Shown here piece by piece: positions 1 through 8,270 of a stretch of DNA of 64,000 bases. Numbering within the stretch: position 1 is the first letter of the stretch; every line of letters begins with the position of its first letter. The notes below the pieces were generated by a model. It saw nothing but the letters and a program-made list of their open reading frames with translations. It was not told the origin of the DNA and ran no database searches. The stretch comes from Ottowia testudinis. GTDB lineage: Bacteria; Pseudomonadota; Gammaproteobacteria; Burkholderiales; Burkholderiaceae_C. A program made the translations under genes and the position numbers. The stretch is from assembly GCF_017498525.1 (NCBI RefSeq), contig NZ_CP071796.1, positions 3,286,001 to 3,350,000 of the forward strand, read 5' to 3'.

Positions 1-231
1 GTGTTGCAGATTGGAGCGCCGTTCGGCGTACCAATCCCACACGCACGCCGGGTCGCGGCGGAAGGCGTCTTCGGTCGCCAGGTCTTCGGGCTTGAAGCGC
101 GCCCAGTAGCCGGTCTGCGCATCGCGGAAGGTGGGCACGCCCGATTCGGCGCTGACGCCGGCGCCGGTGAGCATGGCGATGTGCGCCGCGTTTTGCAGCC
201 AGTGCTGGACTTCGGTGATGTGTTGTGCCAT
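1..231 (-). CDS. Sir2-family NAD-dependent protein deacylase, N-terminal part
   Basis: This is the first 77 codons of a sirtuin reading out of the window on the minus strand, starting at the ATG at 231-229. The translation contains GAGVSAESGVPTFRDA, the NAD-binding signature at the start of the sirtuin fold, followed by YWARFKPEDLA and a region ending near WYAERR. Sirtuins remove acetyl or other acyl groups from lysine, using NAD and releasing nicotinamide. The catalytic His and the zinc cysteines lie beyond the window and cannot be checked. I see no strong ribosome binding site. The family call is firm; whether it is CobB-type cannot be decided from this piece. Confidence 0.88.
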   Translation of the reverse strand, partial: MAQHITEVQHWLQNAAHIAMLTGAGVSAESGVPTFRDAQTGYWARFKPEDLATEDAFRRDPACVWDWYAERRSNLQH

Positions 232-301
232 GACGAAACGGGACAAGGAAGCTGCGTCAAGCTTACCGCGCAGCGGCGCGCGAACCAGGGGGCCCGCCCC
301 T

Positions 302-1639
302 TCAAGCTGATGCCAGCGGCAGCACCACGCACACCCGCAGGCCCGTGCCTTGCGCCTCATCCACCCACCCCAGATGCACCCGCGCGCCCATGCGATCGGC
401 CACGGCCTTGACGATGGCCAGCCCCAGGCCTGCGCCGACCTGGTCGCTGCCGAGGCTGCGATAAAACGGATCGAACACCCGCTCGCGCTCCTCGGGCGCA
501 ATGCCGGGGCCCGAATCCTGGATGGTCAGCACGGCGTGCGTCTGCCGCGGGGTGACGGACAGGTCAACGCGGCCGCCGGCGGGCGTGTAGCGGATCGCGT
601 TGTCAACCAGGTTCTTCACCACGGTCAGAAGATCGAGTGCGTTGGCCCAGACCTGCGCGTCCTGCGCGTCGGCCACGCCCAGGTCGATCTGCCGCGCCTG
701 CGCCAGCGGCAGCAGGTCTTCCAGCACCCGCCGATAAATGGCCTGTACCGACAGCGCCGCGGACGGCCGCTGTGGTGCGGACTGGGCGCTGGCCAGCGCC
801 AGCAACTGGTCCATCAGGCCGCGCCCGCGTTCGATGCCCTGGCGCAGGGTGGCCAGGCGCTCGCGCGCGGGGTCTGACATCTCGGCCTTGGCCAGCCGCT
901 CGGCCTGCAGCGACAAGGCGGTCAAGGGCGAGCGCAGCTCGTGCGCGGCATCGGCCACAAAGCGGCGCTGCGTGTGCATGGATTCATCCACGCGCGCCAG
1001 CAAGCGGTTGATGGCCACCACGAAGGGTCGCACCTCGGTGGGCAGATGCTGCTGGCTGACCGGGTGCAAGGCCCGTTCGGCGCGCTGGTCGATATCGGCC
1101 GACAAGGCGGCAATGGGGCGGAACAACTGGCGCACCAGATGCGCCACCATCAGCAGCAGCACCGGCACCAGAATGAGCAAGGGCATCACGGTGCGCAAGG
1201 CGCTGTCGCGCGCGATCTCGTCGCGCAGCGCGGTCTGCTGCGCCACCGCGACGCGCTCGCCGACTGCCGTGGTCATGACCAGCACGCGCAGCGTCTGGCC
1301 GGCCACGTCCAGCGTGTGCAAACCGTTGGCCAGCGCGGGCGGCCAAGGCAGCGCGCCGGGGTGGTCGACAGCGCCGAGCGGCTGGACGATGACGCGCGAT
1401 TCGGGGTCGGCATCTTTGGCTTGGCTCTGCGCCAAGGACGGTGCCAGCGGCCCCGGCTGCCGATCCAGCAGCGCCGCCACCTGGCGCAGCACATCGTCTT
1501 GCAATTCGTTCGCTTCGTCGAAAGCCGCAACAAACGAAAAAATACCGGCCGCCACGGCCACCAGCAGAATCGCCAGCGACAGCACAACCGACAGCTTGAA
1601 CTGAACCGATTCGCTCAGGCGCTTTTTGAAACCATCCAT
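302..1639 (-). CDS. two-component sensor histidine kinase (QseC/TctE-like)
   Basis: A 445-residue membrane sensor kinase. A first transmembrane segment at about residues 15-38 and a second at about 150-172 enclose a periplasmic sensor loop of about 110 residues. A HAMP-like linker follows, then the dimerisation helix with the phospho-acceptor His233 in AAHELRSPLT. The ATPase has an N box (KNLVDNAIRY, about 342-351), a DSGPGI G1 box (about 375) and a GAGLGL G2 box (about 402). The gene overlaps the response regulator by 25 bp, so the two are translated together. The neighbouring PepSY and COG4705 proteins are the usual company of QseBC/PmrAB-like systems in Betaproteobacteria. The signal it senses cannot be told from the sequence. 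Confidence 0.93.
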   Translation of the reverse strand: MDGFKKRLSESVQFKLSVVLSLAILLVAVAAGIFSFVAAFDEANELQDDVLRQVAALLDRQPGPLAPSLAQSQAKDADPESRVIVQPLGAVDHPGALPWPPALANGLHTLDVAGQTLRVLVMTTAVGERVAVAQQTALRDEIARDSALRTVMPLLILVPVLLLMVAHLVRQLFRPIAALSADIDQRAERALHPVSQQHLPTEVRPFVVAINRLLARVDESMHTQRRFVADAAHELRSPLTALSLQAERLAKAEMSDPARERLATLRQGIERGRGLMDQLLALASAQSAPQRPSAALSVQAIYRRVLEDLLPLAQARQIDLGVADAQDAQVWANALDLLTVVKNLVDNAIRYTPAGGRVDLSVTPRQTHAVLTIQDSGPGIAPEERERVFDPFYRSLGSDQVGAGLGLAIVKAVADRMGARVHLGWVDEAQGTGLRVCVVLPLASA

Positions 1640-2280
1640 CCAGCACCCCGCACGTTCTTGATGGCATCGCCGCCCAGCTTCTTGCGCAGCGCGTGAATCA
1701 GAAACTCGATGGCGTTGCTCTCGACCTCTTCGCCCCAGCCGTAGACGCGGTCTTCCAGCTCGGCGCGCGAGAGGATGGCGCCGGGCCGCACCATCAGCGC
1801 GTGCAGCAGGGCAAATTCACGCCGCGACAAAGCCACAGGCGCCTGGCCCGTGGCCGTGGCTTCATGCGTGGCAGGGTCCAGCGAGAGGAGTGCGCTGGTG
1901 AGCAGCGGCGCGGCGGTGCCGCCCTTGCGGCGCAGCACGGCGCGCATGCGGGCCAGCAATTCGACCATCTCGAAGGGTTTGAGCACGTAGTCATCGGTGC
2001 CGCCATCCAGCCCTTGCACACGCTCTTGCAGGCCGTCGCGCGCCGTGATGATGAGCACCGGCAGCGGGTTGCCGCCGGCGCGCAGCGTGCGCAGCACGTG
2101 CAGACCATCGCGCCCGGGCAGGCCCAGGTCGAGCAGCATCAGGTCGTAATGCTGCGCCGCCAGCGAGGCCAGGGCGGTCTGCCCGTTGTTTACCCAATCG
2201 GCGGCATGGGATTCATCCTTGAGTGCCGCCTGCACGGCGCTGCCGATCATGGGATCGTCTTCGACCAATAACACGCGCAT
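1615..2280 (-). CDS. OmpR/PhoB-family response regulator
   Basis: A 221-residue DNA-binding response regulator. The receiver domain opens with MRVLLVEDDP, carries the phospho-accepting Asp51 (MLLDLGLPG) and the conserved Lys101 (VLKPFE). The C-terminal half is a winged helix (LSRREFALL, then EFLIHALRKKLG). I chose the ATG at 2280 because it begins the receiver exactly; an upstream in-frame start at 2346 would add 22 unconserved residues. It partners the kinase that overlaps its 3' end. Likely targets are its own operon and the PepSY, lipoprotein and COG4705 genes just upstream on the same strand; this is an inference from position. Confidence 0.94.
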   Translation of the reverse strand: MRVLLVEDDPMIGSAVQAALKDESHAADWVNNGQTALASLAAQHYDLMLLDLGLPGRDGLHVLRTLRAGGNPLPVLIITARDGLQERVQGLDGGTDDYVLKPFEMVELLARMRAVLRRKGGTAAPLLTSALLSLDPATHEATATGQAPVALSRREFALLHALMVRPGAILSRAELEDRVYGWGEEVESNAIEFLIHALRKKLGGDAIKNVRGAGWMVSKSA

Positions 2281-2342
2281 GGGCCGGGGCCTTTTCGTCG
2301 GTGGGTCAGCGTGGCATTGTGGCCCGCGTGACGGCGACGCGA

Positions 2343-2690
2343 TCAATCGTCGTTTTTTTCGTTGTCGCGGTCGTGCCTGTCGGCCTGGCTTGACAGCACC
2401 TTGCCGTCGGCCGCGTCCACACGCACGTCGAACACCTGCTGGTTGGCAGCCACCACTTCAACTTCGTAGAACGTGGTGCCTTTGCGGCTTTCCAGCTCCG
2501 CCTTGGTGGCCTTGGCGCCGGCGTGGTGCTGCTGCGCCGCCGCGATGGCCTGCTCCAGCGTGATGTGGGCCTGGGACAGATCGGCCACCGCGTCATTGAC
2601 GGCGCCGCCCTGGGCGGCATAGGCGAGGCCGCCAGCGGTGGCGATGCCCACGGCGGCGATGAAGGCGGCGAGGGAGGTTTTGCGGTTCAT
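2343..2690 (-). CDS. exported PepSY-domain protein
   Basis: A 115-residue protein with a signal peptide (Lys/Arg at residues 3-4, hydrophobic core to about residue 24, cleavage near AYAAQ). A single PepSY domain follows, beginning at ITLEQAIAAAQ and ending in strands of the type YEVEVVA and FDVRVDAADGKVL. The C terminus is highly charged (DRHDRDNEKND). PepSY proteins are small periplasmic domains thought to modulate proteases or sensors. It lies 62 bp upstream of the response regulator on the same strand, so it may be part of the two-component locus or its regulon. The ATG at 2690 gives a proper signal peptide; the longer open frame to 3296 is a shadow of the next gene. Confidence 0.86.
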   Translation of the reverse strand: MNRKTSLAAFIAAVGIATAGGLAYAAQGGAVNDAVADLSQAHITLEQAIAAAQQHHAGAKATKAELESRKGTTFYEVEVVAANQQVFDVRVDAADGKVLSSQADRHDRDNEKNDD

Positions 2691-2794
2691 GATGAAGATC
2701 CTGCTTTCGGTGGGTTTGCCGCGGCACGATTGCCAGCAGCGGGGGCAATGGTGAGCGGGGTGACTTAGCCCACCGTTAGCGATAAAAAATGTCG

Positions 2795-3226
2795 TTATTT
2801 GCCTTGCAGCGCGCTCATCTGTTGCAGCAGCTCGTGCATCGCCGCCTTGCCGTCTTCTGCACGCGGCGCGTCGGCGCGCAACGCTTTCAGGGCGCGGTCG
2901 ATGGCTTTGTCCAGGCGGTGCCAGTCGGCGGCGGCGCGCGGCTTCAAACCGGCCTCGGCTGCATCCCAGGCCAACTCCAACGCCTTGATGCGTGCCTTGG
3001 CGGCGGGCAAATCGCCTTTGTCCACGAGGGCCGCGACGTCGGCGGCAATGCTTTGAAATGCCGACAGGTCGCCCAATTGGGACGCCTGCCTGGCGGCGGG
3101 CGACCCGACGCTGGCAGCAGGCACATCGGCGGGCTTTGAGCAAGCGCCCAGCAAGGCCAGCAAGGCGGCGGCGGACAGGGCCACGGCGCGGCGCGGCGCG
3201 GCGCGGCGCTTCAACAATGCAGACAT
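2795..3226 (-). CDS. small predicted lipoprotein, unknown function
   Basis: A 143-residue protein starting at the ATG at 3226, which has an AAGGA ribosome site just upstream. The N terminus is Arg-rich ([10 protein letters not shown]), then a hydrophobic stretch ends in the lipobox LLGACSK, so it is probably lipidated at that Cys. The rest is helical and rich in Ala/Asp/Lys (for example [16 protein letters not shown] and [14 protein letters not shown]), with no domain I recognise. It sits between the PepSY gene and the COG4705 membrane protein on the same strand and looks like part of that group. Confidence 0.75.
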   Translation of the reverse strand: MSALLKRRAAPRRAVALSAAALLALLGACSKPADVPAASVGSPAARQASQLGDLSAFQSIAADVAALVDKGDLPAAKARIKALELAWDAAEAGLKPRAAADWHRLDKAIDRALKALRADAPRAEDGKAAMHELLQQMSALQGK

Positions 3227-3255
3227 GATTTTTCCTTGCAGTGAAAAAAGCAGGA

Positions 3256-4038
3256 TCAACGGGCAGCGGCCGTCTGAATGCCCTGCCGATGGTCAAATTG
3301 CGCCATGGCCACGAGCAGCACGATCACGGTGAGAAACAGCGCGCTGGTCCACAGGGCGCCCAGGCCCAGCCCGCCGTAGGTTTTGGCCTGCGTCAGCATG
3401 TCGCCCAGGGCGGCGCCAAACGGGCGCGTGAGGATGTAGCCGATCCAGAACGTCAGCACGGCGTTGCCGCCCAAACGCCAGGCGGCGCAGGTGAGGCCGA
3501 TCAGGGCGCCGAAGGCGATGGCGCCCCAGGCAAAACCCAGACCCAGCGCCTCGGTGGCCAGGTCGCCGGCGGCGGTGCCGAGTGCAAAGGTGCACAGAAT
3601 GGCGGCCCAGTAAAACAGCTCGCGCCGCCGCGTGAAGATGGCGTGAATCGACAGGCTGCGCTCGACCGCATACCAGCACGCGAAGATCGCCGCCAGAGTC
3701 ACGGCGAAGGCCGCCGTGCTGAGGTACAGGCTCACGCCCAGCCCATCGGTGAGCCCATCGGTGATCTGCGTGCCGACCAAGCTCACCAGCACCACCGTGA
3801 GCCAGTAAATCCACGGTATGTAGCGCCGCGTGCGCAGTTGCAGCACCAGGGCGATCAGCAGCAGCGCGCCCATCACCGCCCGCGTCACGCCCTGGCCAAG
3901 CCCTGCGCCCACGGCCAGGAAGTCGGCGCCGGTTTCACCCACCGTGGTGGACAGGATCTTGATGACCCAAAAGCTCAGCGTCACCTGCGGAACTCTGTTG
4001 AGCCAAGGCGGGGCGCGATGCGCAGTCTGCGTGTTCAT
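3256..4038 (-). CDS. COG4705-type integral membrane protein
   Basis: A 260-residue polytopic membrane protein with about seven hydrophobic segments. It contains the hallmark [15 protein letters not shown] near residue 30 and a second related segment ([18 protein letters not shown]) near residue 210, so the protein looks like an internal repeat in which each half carries a polar helix with T/S-x-x-GE/GD. These are features of the COG4705 family, whose function is unknown and which often sits beside QseBC/PmrAB-type systems. It ends 30 bp before the start of the lipoprotein gene, in the same direction. Confidence 0.85.
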   Translation of the reverse strand: MNTQTAHRAPPWLNRVPQVTLSFWVIKILSTTVGETGADFLAVGAGLGQGVTRAVMGALLLIALVLQLRTRRYIPWIYWLTVVLVSLVGTQITDGLTDGLGVSLYLSTAAFAVTLAAIFACWYAVERSLSIHAIFTRRRELFYWAAILCTFALGTAAGDLATEALGLGFAWGAIAFGALIGLTCAAWRLGGNAVLTFWIGYILTRPFGAALGDMLTQAKTYGGLGLGALWTSALFLTVIVLLVAMAQFDHRQGIQTAAAR

Positions 4039-4210
4039 GGTGTTCTGCCTGCCAGCACGGGTTGTGGGGATGGCGGCGAGTCTGGTTGGCCAGACTTAGC
4101 CCAGGCATAGGGACGAGCATTGGCGGTCACACAGCCTGCGCGTGGTTGCCCGATGCGCGGCAAGGCGGCAGCGGTGGCGGGGCCGCGCCGGGTGTCAGCC
4201 GATCACGCGC

Positions 4211-4882
4211 TCACAAGCCCAGCTCGACCATGCGCATCAAGCGCTCGCCCAGCGCCCGCCGCGCCTTGACCGGCGCGGCGCGCAGCGGCCCGTCGATGAT
4301 CAACAGCGCCATGCCGTGCACCGCCGACCAGGCCAGGTATTCGGCGCCCGGGCGGCGCTCGGCCGGCAGCGCGCCGGCCTCCACCAGCGCGTCGAGCGCC
4401 GCACCCAGCAGCTCGAACGGGTTCAGGCCCATGGACGCGGTGCGCGCCGGATCGGGTGGCACCTGAACGTCGTGCTCGCCGAACACGAAGGCGGTGCGAA
4501 ACAGCCCCGTCTCCTTCTGCGCGAACCCCAAATACCCGGTGCCGACCGCCGCCACCATGGCCCGCGCGCGCGCTGCCGCGCCCCGTACCTTCAGCGCCTT
4601 GGCCCATTCGCGCTCGATGGCCTGCGCCAGCGCGCCCAGCGCGTGCGCGCGCACAGCGTCAAACAGCGCCTGGTGGCTGGCGAAATGCCGGTAAGCCGCA
4701 TTGGGCGCCACGCCGGCGCGGCGCGTGGCCTCGCGCAGCACCACGGCATCGGGACCACCCTCGCGCGCCAGCGCGATGCCAGCGTCCAGCAACGCGCGCC
4801 GCAGGTCACCGTGGCGATACGTCTTGCGTGGGGGCTTGCCGGTGTTGCGGGCGCCGATGCGAGTTGCGGATGAGGTGGTCAC
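4211..4882 (-). CDS. TetR-family transcriptional regulator
   Basis: A 223-residue one-component regulator with a GTG start at 4882 and an AGGGG site upstream. The N-terminal HTH spans about residues 22-66 (YRHGDLRRALLDAG, then GVAPNAAYRHFASHQALF, the recognition helix). The C-terminal half resembles the WHG-type TetR ligand domain (FRTAFVFGE, EYLAWSAVHGMALL). It is divergent from the DUF1428/VOC/SRPBCC row, and two similar 13-bp palindromes lie in the 123-bp gap. I infer that it represses itself and that row; the ligand is unknown. Confidence 0.9.
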   Translation of the reverse strand: MTTSSATRIGARNTGKPPRKTYRHGDLRRALLDAGIALAREGGPDAVVLREATRRAGVAPNAAYRHFASHQALFDAVRAHALGALAQAIEREWAKALKVRGAAARARAMVAAVGTGYLGFAQKETGLFRTAFVFGEHDVQVPPDPARTASMGLNPFELLGAALDALVEAGALPAERRPGAEYLAWSAVHGMALLIIDGPLRAAPVKARRALGERLMRMVELGL

Positions 4883-4913
4883 CAGGAACCCCTGAGTTCG
4901 TCAGGGTTAAATG

Positions 4914-4957
4914 TGGACAGCGTCCATTTTAGGGCAGAATGAAGTGGACGGCGTACA
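4914..4957. promoter_or_regulatory. tandem palindromic operators for the TetR regulator (predicted)
   Basis: Two related 13-bp sites occur in the divergent intergenic region. TGGACAGCGTCCA at 4914-4926 is a perfect palindrome with a 3-base centre, and TGGACGGCGTACA at 4945-4957 is near-perfect. They start 31 bp apart, close to three helical turns, so two dimers would bind the same face of the DNA. Their position between the regulator and the genes it probably controls fits TetR-type autoregulation. Binding by this protein is inferred. Confidence 0.7.
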
Positions 4958-5005
4958 CATTCACATTGTTGTCATGTCCCCAGCCACCCTTTTGAGGAGA
5001 TTTGC

Positions 5006-5359
5006 ATGCAAACCGACAGTTACATCGACGGCTTTCTCTGCGCGGTGCCCACCAACCAGCGCGAGGCCTATCGCCGGCATGCTGACGACACGGCCCGCAT
5101 CTTCAAGAAGCACGGCGCGCTCAGCGTCGTCCAATGCTGGGGCGACGATGTGCCCCCAGGCAAGCTCACCTCGATGCCGATGGCGGTCAAATGCCAGCCG
5201 GATGAAACCGTGGTGCTGGCGTGGCTGGTGTGGCCGTCCAAGGCGGTGCGTGACGCCGGCATGAAGGCCGTGATGGCCGATCCCGACAGCCCGAAAGAAA
5301 TGCCGTTCGACGGCCAGCGGGTGATCTTCGGCGGCTTCAATGTGCTGATGACCGCTTGA
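5006..5359 (+). CDS. DUF1428 family protein
   Basis: A 117-residue protein that fits the DUF1428 family (ferredoxin-like/dimeric alpha-beta barrel type): YIDGFLCAVPT at the start, FKKHGALSVVQCWGDDVP in the middle and the ending DGQRVIFGGFNVL. The function of the family is not established. It has a good ribosome site (GAGGAG) upstream and is the first gene of the row behind the TetR operators. It ends 15 bp before the first VOC gene, so the genes are probably co-transcribed. Confidence 0.9.
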   Translation: MQTDSYIDGFLCAVPTNQREAYRRHADDTARIFKKHGALSVVQCWGDDVPPGKLTSMPMAVKCQPDETVVLAWLVWPSKAVRDAGMKAVMADPDSPKEMPFDGQRVIFGGFNVLMTA

Positions 5360-5374
5360 ACCAGGAGACTTGCC

Positions 5375-5875
5375 ATGCCCACCCTGCAACGCATTCAACC
5401 TTGCCTGTGGTTCGACACCCAGGGCGAGGAAGCCGCCCGCTTTTACACCGGCATCTTTCCGGATTCGCGCATGGGCGCGATCTCGCACTACCCCGAGACC
5501 GGGCGCGATCAGCACGGCAAGCCGCCCGGCAGCGTGATGACGGTGTCGTTCGAGTTGCTCGGCCAGCCGTTTTTGGCGCTCAATGGCGGGCCGCACTTCA
5601 AGTTCAACGAGGCGGTGTCGCTGATGGTGCTGTGCGACACGCAGGCCGAAATCGACCACTACTGGAGCGCCCTGTCACAAGGCGGCGACCCCGCGGCGCA
5701 GCAGTGCGGCTGGCTGAAAGACCGCTACGGCGTGTCGTGGCAGATTGCGCCGGCCGCGTTTGCCGACTGGATCACCTCGGCCGACCACGCGGCGGTGGAG
5801 CGCTACATGGGCGTGATGATGGGCATGAAAAAGCTCAACCTGGCCCAGTTGCGCCAGGCGTTTGAAGGGCGCTGA
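5375..5875 (+). CDS. VOC superfamily protein, PhnB-like
   Basis: A 166-residue protein of the PhnB/3-dmu-9_3-mt type (vicinal oxygen chelate fold). It begins with QRIQPCLWFDTQGEEAARFY and has FLALNGGPHFKFNEAVSL in the middle and WLKDRYGVSWQIAP towards the end, all characteristic of the group. A C-terminal tail of about 35 residues (YMGVMMGMKKLNLAQLRQAF) is typical of this subfamily. These proteins are usually annotated by fold only; the substrate is unknown. It is preceded by AGGAG. The next gene begins 2 bp after its stop codon. Confidence 0.9.
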   Translation: MPTLQRIQPCLWFDTQGEEAARFYTGIFPDSRMGAISHYPETGRDQHGKPPGSVMTVSFELLGQPFLALNGGPHFKFNEAVSLMVLCDTQAEIDHYWSALSQGGDPAAQQCGWLKDRYGVSWQIAPAAFADWITSADHAAVERYMGVMMGMKKLNLAQLRQAFEGR

Positions 5876-5877
5876 GC

Positions 5878-6270
5878 GTGACGAGCGCCACCCCGTTCTT
5901 GATGTTTCAGGGCCAGGCGCAGGCGGCGATCGACCTGTACGCCGCCACCTTGCCCGACACGCGCGTGCTGCAGATGCAGCGGCGCGAGGCGCCCACCTCC
6001 ACCGGCGGCACAGTGCTGCTGGCGCGGGTGGCGATCTGCGGGCAGGCGTTTTTGTTCAGCGACAGCGCGCCGGTGCACGCCTTCACGTTCACGCCGTCGA
6101 GCTCAATTTTTGTCGAGTGCGATTCTGAAGACGAGCAAACCCGCGTCTTCAACACCCTGGCCGACGGCGGCGGCGTGCTGATGCCGCTGGCCGACTACGG
6201 CTTCAGCCGCCGCTTTGGCTGGCTGAACGACCGCTTTGGCGTGTCATGGCAGCTCAATCTGGCGGCCTGA
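5878..6270 (+). CDS. VOC superfamily protein, PhnB-like
   Basis: A 130-residue PhnB-like VOC protein with a GTG start 2 bp after the previous stop. It opens TPFLMFQGQAQAAIDLY and closes WLNDRFGVSWQLNLA, the same frame as its neighbour but without the C-terminal tail. The two appear to be related copies. The very tight spacing points to translational coupling. Substrate unknown. Confidence 0.88.
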   Translation: MTSATPFLMFQGQAQAAIDLYAATLPDTRVLQMQRREAPTSTGGTVLLARVAICGQAFLFSDSAPVHAFTFTPSSSIFVECDSEDEQTRVFNTLADGGGVLMPLADYGFSRRFGWLNDRFGVSWQLNLAA

Positions 6271-6304
6271 CACTGTTTTATCCCTTTCACCCACGGAGCG
6301 CCCC

Positions 6305-6733
6305 ATGCAATTTGTTCCCTACCTCAACTTCAACGGCAACTGCGCCGAAGCCTTTGCGTTTTACAAAGACGTGTTCAAGGGCACCCTCGTGCACCAGAGC
6401 ACCTACGGCGAGATGCCCGAAGGCCCGCCGATCCCGCCCGAGGCACGCCAGCACATCATGCACGTGCACCTGCAGGTCGGCGAGCAGGCGCTGATGGGAT
6501 CCGACGCCATGCCTGGCGCCACCGACGTGTGCGCCGGCGGCTACGCCAAGCCGCAGGGGCTGTGGGTGTCGATTGGCGTGGCCAGCGCCGACGAAGGCCG
6601 CCGCGTGTTTGACGCGCTGGCGCCCGGCGGTCAGGTGGCGATGCCGTTTGACAAGACCTTCTGGTCACCGGGCTTCGGCATGGTGACGGACCGCTTTGGC
6701 ACGCCGTGGATGGTGAATGTGGCTACCCCCTGA
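6305..6733 (+). CDS. VOC superfamily protein, PhnB-like
   Basis: A 142-residue protein, third of the VOC group. It starts FVPYLNFNGNCAEAFAFYKD, has HVHLQVGEQALMGSD in the centre and ends GFGMVTDRFGTPWMVNV. This matches the COG2764/PhnB type. The start at 6305 follows an ACGGAG-like site; the in-frame codons upstream overlap the previous gene and are not conserved in character. The stop runs directly into the palindromic repeat at 6734. Confidence 0.9.
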   Translation: MQFVPYLNFNGNCAEAFAFYKDVFKGTLVHQSTYGEMPEGPPIPPEARQHIMHVHLQVGEQALMGSDAMPGATDVCAGGYAKPQGLWVSIGVASADEGRRVFDALAPGGQVAMPFDKTFWSPGFGMVTDRFGTPWMVNVATP

Positions 6734-6840
6734 GGCGCTGCGCGCCTTCCCCCAAGGGGGACAACGCCAGTGGCCGGGCAAAGCCCGTTCCACGGCGTTC
6801 GCTGCTATGGCCTGCTCCGCGGCCGATTGACTTTTTGATC
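6734..6840. repeat. GC-rich palindromic intergenic element (REP-like)
   Basis: The non-coding stretch between the VOC and SRPBCC genes has a run of nested inverted repeats: GGCGCTGCGCGCC, then CCCCCAAGGGGG, then a GCCGGGCAAAGCCCG hairpin and CCGCGG. Elements of this look occur between genes in Comamonadaceae, as far as I recall. It may act as a transcript-stabilising or partial termination element inside the operon. There is no second full copy in this window. Confidence 0.5.
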
Positions 6841-6860
6841 TTGAAAGCCTGTTTCTGCTT

Positions 6861-7271
6861 ATGAAAATCACCATTGAAACCACCGTCAACGCCCCCATCG
6901 AGCGCGTCTGGGCGGCCTGGAATGACCCGCGCGCCATCGAGCAGTGGAACGCCGCCTCGCCCGACTGGCACACGCCGCGCGCCAGCGTGGATCTGCGCGA
7001 AGGCGGCCAATTCAGCTCGCGCATGGAAGCGCGCGACGGCAGCATGGGCTTCGATTTCGCGGGCACCTACACACGCATCGAGCCGCAGCGTTTGATCGAA
7101 TACGCCATGGGCGACCAGCGCAAGGTGCGCGTCGAATTCATCCCCTCGGACAACAGCGTGACGGTGCGCGAAACCTTCGATGCCGAAGGCGCGCACAGCG
7201 TTGAACAGCAGCGCGCCGGCTGGCAAGCCATCCTGGACAACTTCGCGCGCCACGTCGAAGGCCGCGCCTGA
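6861..7271 (+). CDS. SRPBCC-family (AHSA1-like) protein
   Basis: A 136-residue protein of the START/Bet v 1-like fold. The typical opening KITIETTVNAPIERVWAAWN is followed by the acidic-hydrophobic turn (FDFAGTYTRIEP) and the closing helix QQRAGWQAILDNFARHVE. AHSA1-like single-domain proteins of this kind often sit beside VOC/PhnB proteins, as here; their biochemical role is generally unknown. It lies 26 bp before the next VOC gene. Confidence 0.88.
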   Translation: MKITIETTVNAPIERVWAAWNDPRAIEQWNAASPDWHTPRASVDLREGGQFSSRMEARDGSMGFDFAGTYTRIEPQRLIEYAMGDQRKVRVEFIPSDNSVTVRETFDAEGAHSVEQQRAGWQAILDNFARHVEGRA

Positions 7272-7296
7272 CCTCCGTACTTCCAGGAGCATCGCG

Positions 7297-7683
7297 ATGA
7301 CACCCAATCCCGTCGTCTGGTTCGAGATCCACGTGCAGGACATGCAGCGCGCGCGGACGTTTTACGAGAGCGTGCTTCAGTGCACGCTGTCCGCCTTGAA
7401 AGCCCCCGAGGGCGAGGCCCATGGCATGCATATGCTGGCCTTCCCCGGCGACATGACCACCATGGGCGCCAGCGGCATGCTCGTGAAGATGGACGGCGTG
7501 GGCTCCGGCGGCGGTGGCACGCTGGTCTATTTCGCCTGCGACGACTGCGCCGTCGAGCAGGCGCGCGTCGAGGCGGCGGGCGGCCAGGTGTTCAAGCCCA
7601 AGTTCTCGATTGGTGAATATGGCCAGGCTGCCCTGGTGACGGACACCGAGGGCAACATGATTGGCTTGCATTCGCTGAAATGA
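7297..7683 (+). CDS. VOC superfamily (glyoxalase-like) protein
   Basis: A 128-residue protein starting at the ATG at 7297 behind CAGGAG. It begins NPVVWFEIHVQDMQRARTFY and ends GQAALVTDTEGNMIGLHS, the form of small single-domain VOC proteins with paired beta-alpha-beta-beta-beta units. Candidate metal ligands are the early His and the Glu in the final TEGN turn. It differs from the three PhnB-like proteins upstream. Its last codons overlap the start of the next gene (ATGA). Confidence 0.88.
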   Translation: MTPNPVVWFEIHVQDMQRARTFYESVLQCTLSALKAPEGEAHGMHMLAFPGDMTTMGASGMLVKMDGVGSGGGGTLVYFACDDCAVEQARVEAAGGQVFKPKFSIGEYGQAALVTDTEGNMIGLHSLK

Positions 7684-8180
7684 GCACCGCCGCCCACCCC
7701 ACGGCTGGCGCCGGCCCGGCCGATGCACGCACCCTGGTCACCTCGCGTGTGTTCGATGCCCCGCGCGAGCGCGTGTGGGCCGCCTTCGCCGACCCGGCGC
7801 TGCTGGCGCGCTGGTGGGGGCCGGACGGCTTTCGCAACACCATCCAGCACTTCGACTTTCGAGCGGGGGGCGCGTGGCGCTTGGTGATGCATGGGCCAGA
7901 CGGCACCGACTACCCGAACGAATTCCGCTTTGCCACGGTCAATGAACCAAAGCTCATTGTCATGCGGCACATGCCGGCACCGCTGTTTGATCTGACGCTC
8001 TCTTTTTCTGATGAGGCGGGGCAAACGCGGGTCGGCTGGCGGCAGTGCTTTGACGATGCCGCCGTGTGCGCCAGCCTAGCGCCGATGTGCGTGCCAGCCA
8101 ACGAGCAGAACCTGAATCGCTGGCAGGCGGTGATGAACGATATGGGCAGCGACGGCTTCAGCGGGATGACGAACACATGA
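7680..8180 (+). CDS. SRPBCC-family (AHSA1-like) protein
   Basis: A 166-residue protein whose ATG overlaps the stop of the preceding VOC gene by 4 bp. It shows SRVFDAPRERVWAAFADP and LLARWWGPDGF, hallmarks of the AHSA1-type SRPBCC domain, and a closing helix around ANEQNLNRWQAVMNDM. It is the last of the small-enzyme group before the thiamine-dependent decarboxylase. The role is unknown; coupling to the VOC partner suggests the two act on the same compound or in one complex. Confidence 0.88.
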   Translation: MSTAAHPTAGAGPADARTLVTSRVFDAPRERVWAAFADPALLARWWGPDGFRNTIQHFDFRAGGAWRLVMHGPDGTDYPNEFRFATVNEPKLIVMRHMPAPLFDLTLSFSDEAGQTRVGWRQCFDDAAVCASLAPMCVPANEQNLNRWQAVMNDMGSDGFSGMTNT

Positions 8181-8270
8181 ATTTTGCGCGATGGCACGTG
8201 AATGCGCTTTTTTTCAGCGCCTCCCCCACCGGACAATCCGAAAATCGTTTTCAAATTGTCACTTCGCGCC

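Noticed and set aside
350-1696. Long plus-strand frames (350-877, 738-1604, 941-1696) over the histidine kinase
   Set aside because: They are high-GC shadow frames opposite a clear sensor kinase on the minus strand and show no protein domain.
6734-6860. A terminator closing the VOC group
   Set aside because: The palindromes have no following T-run, so I call it a REP-like element.
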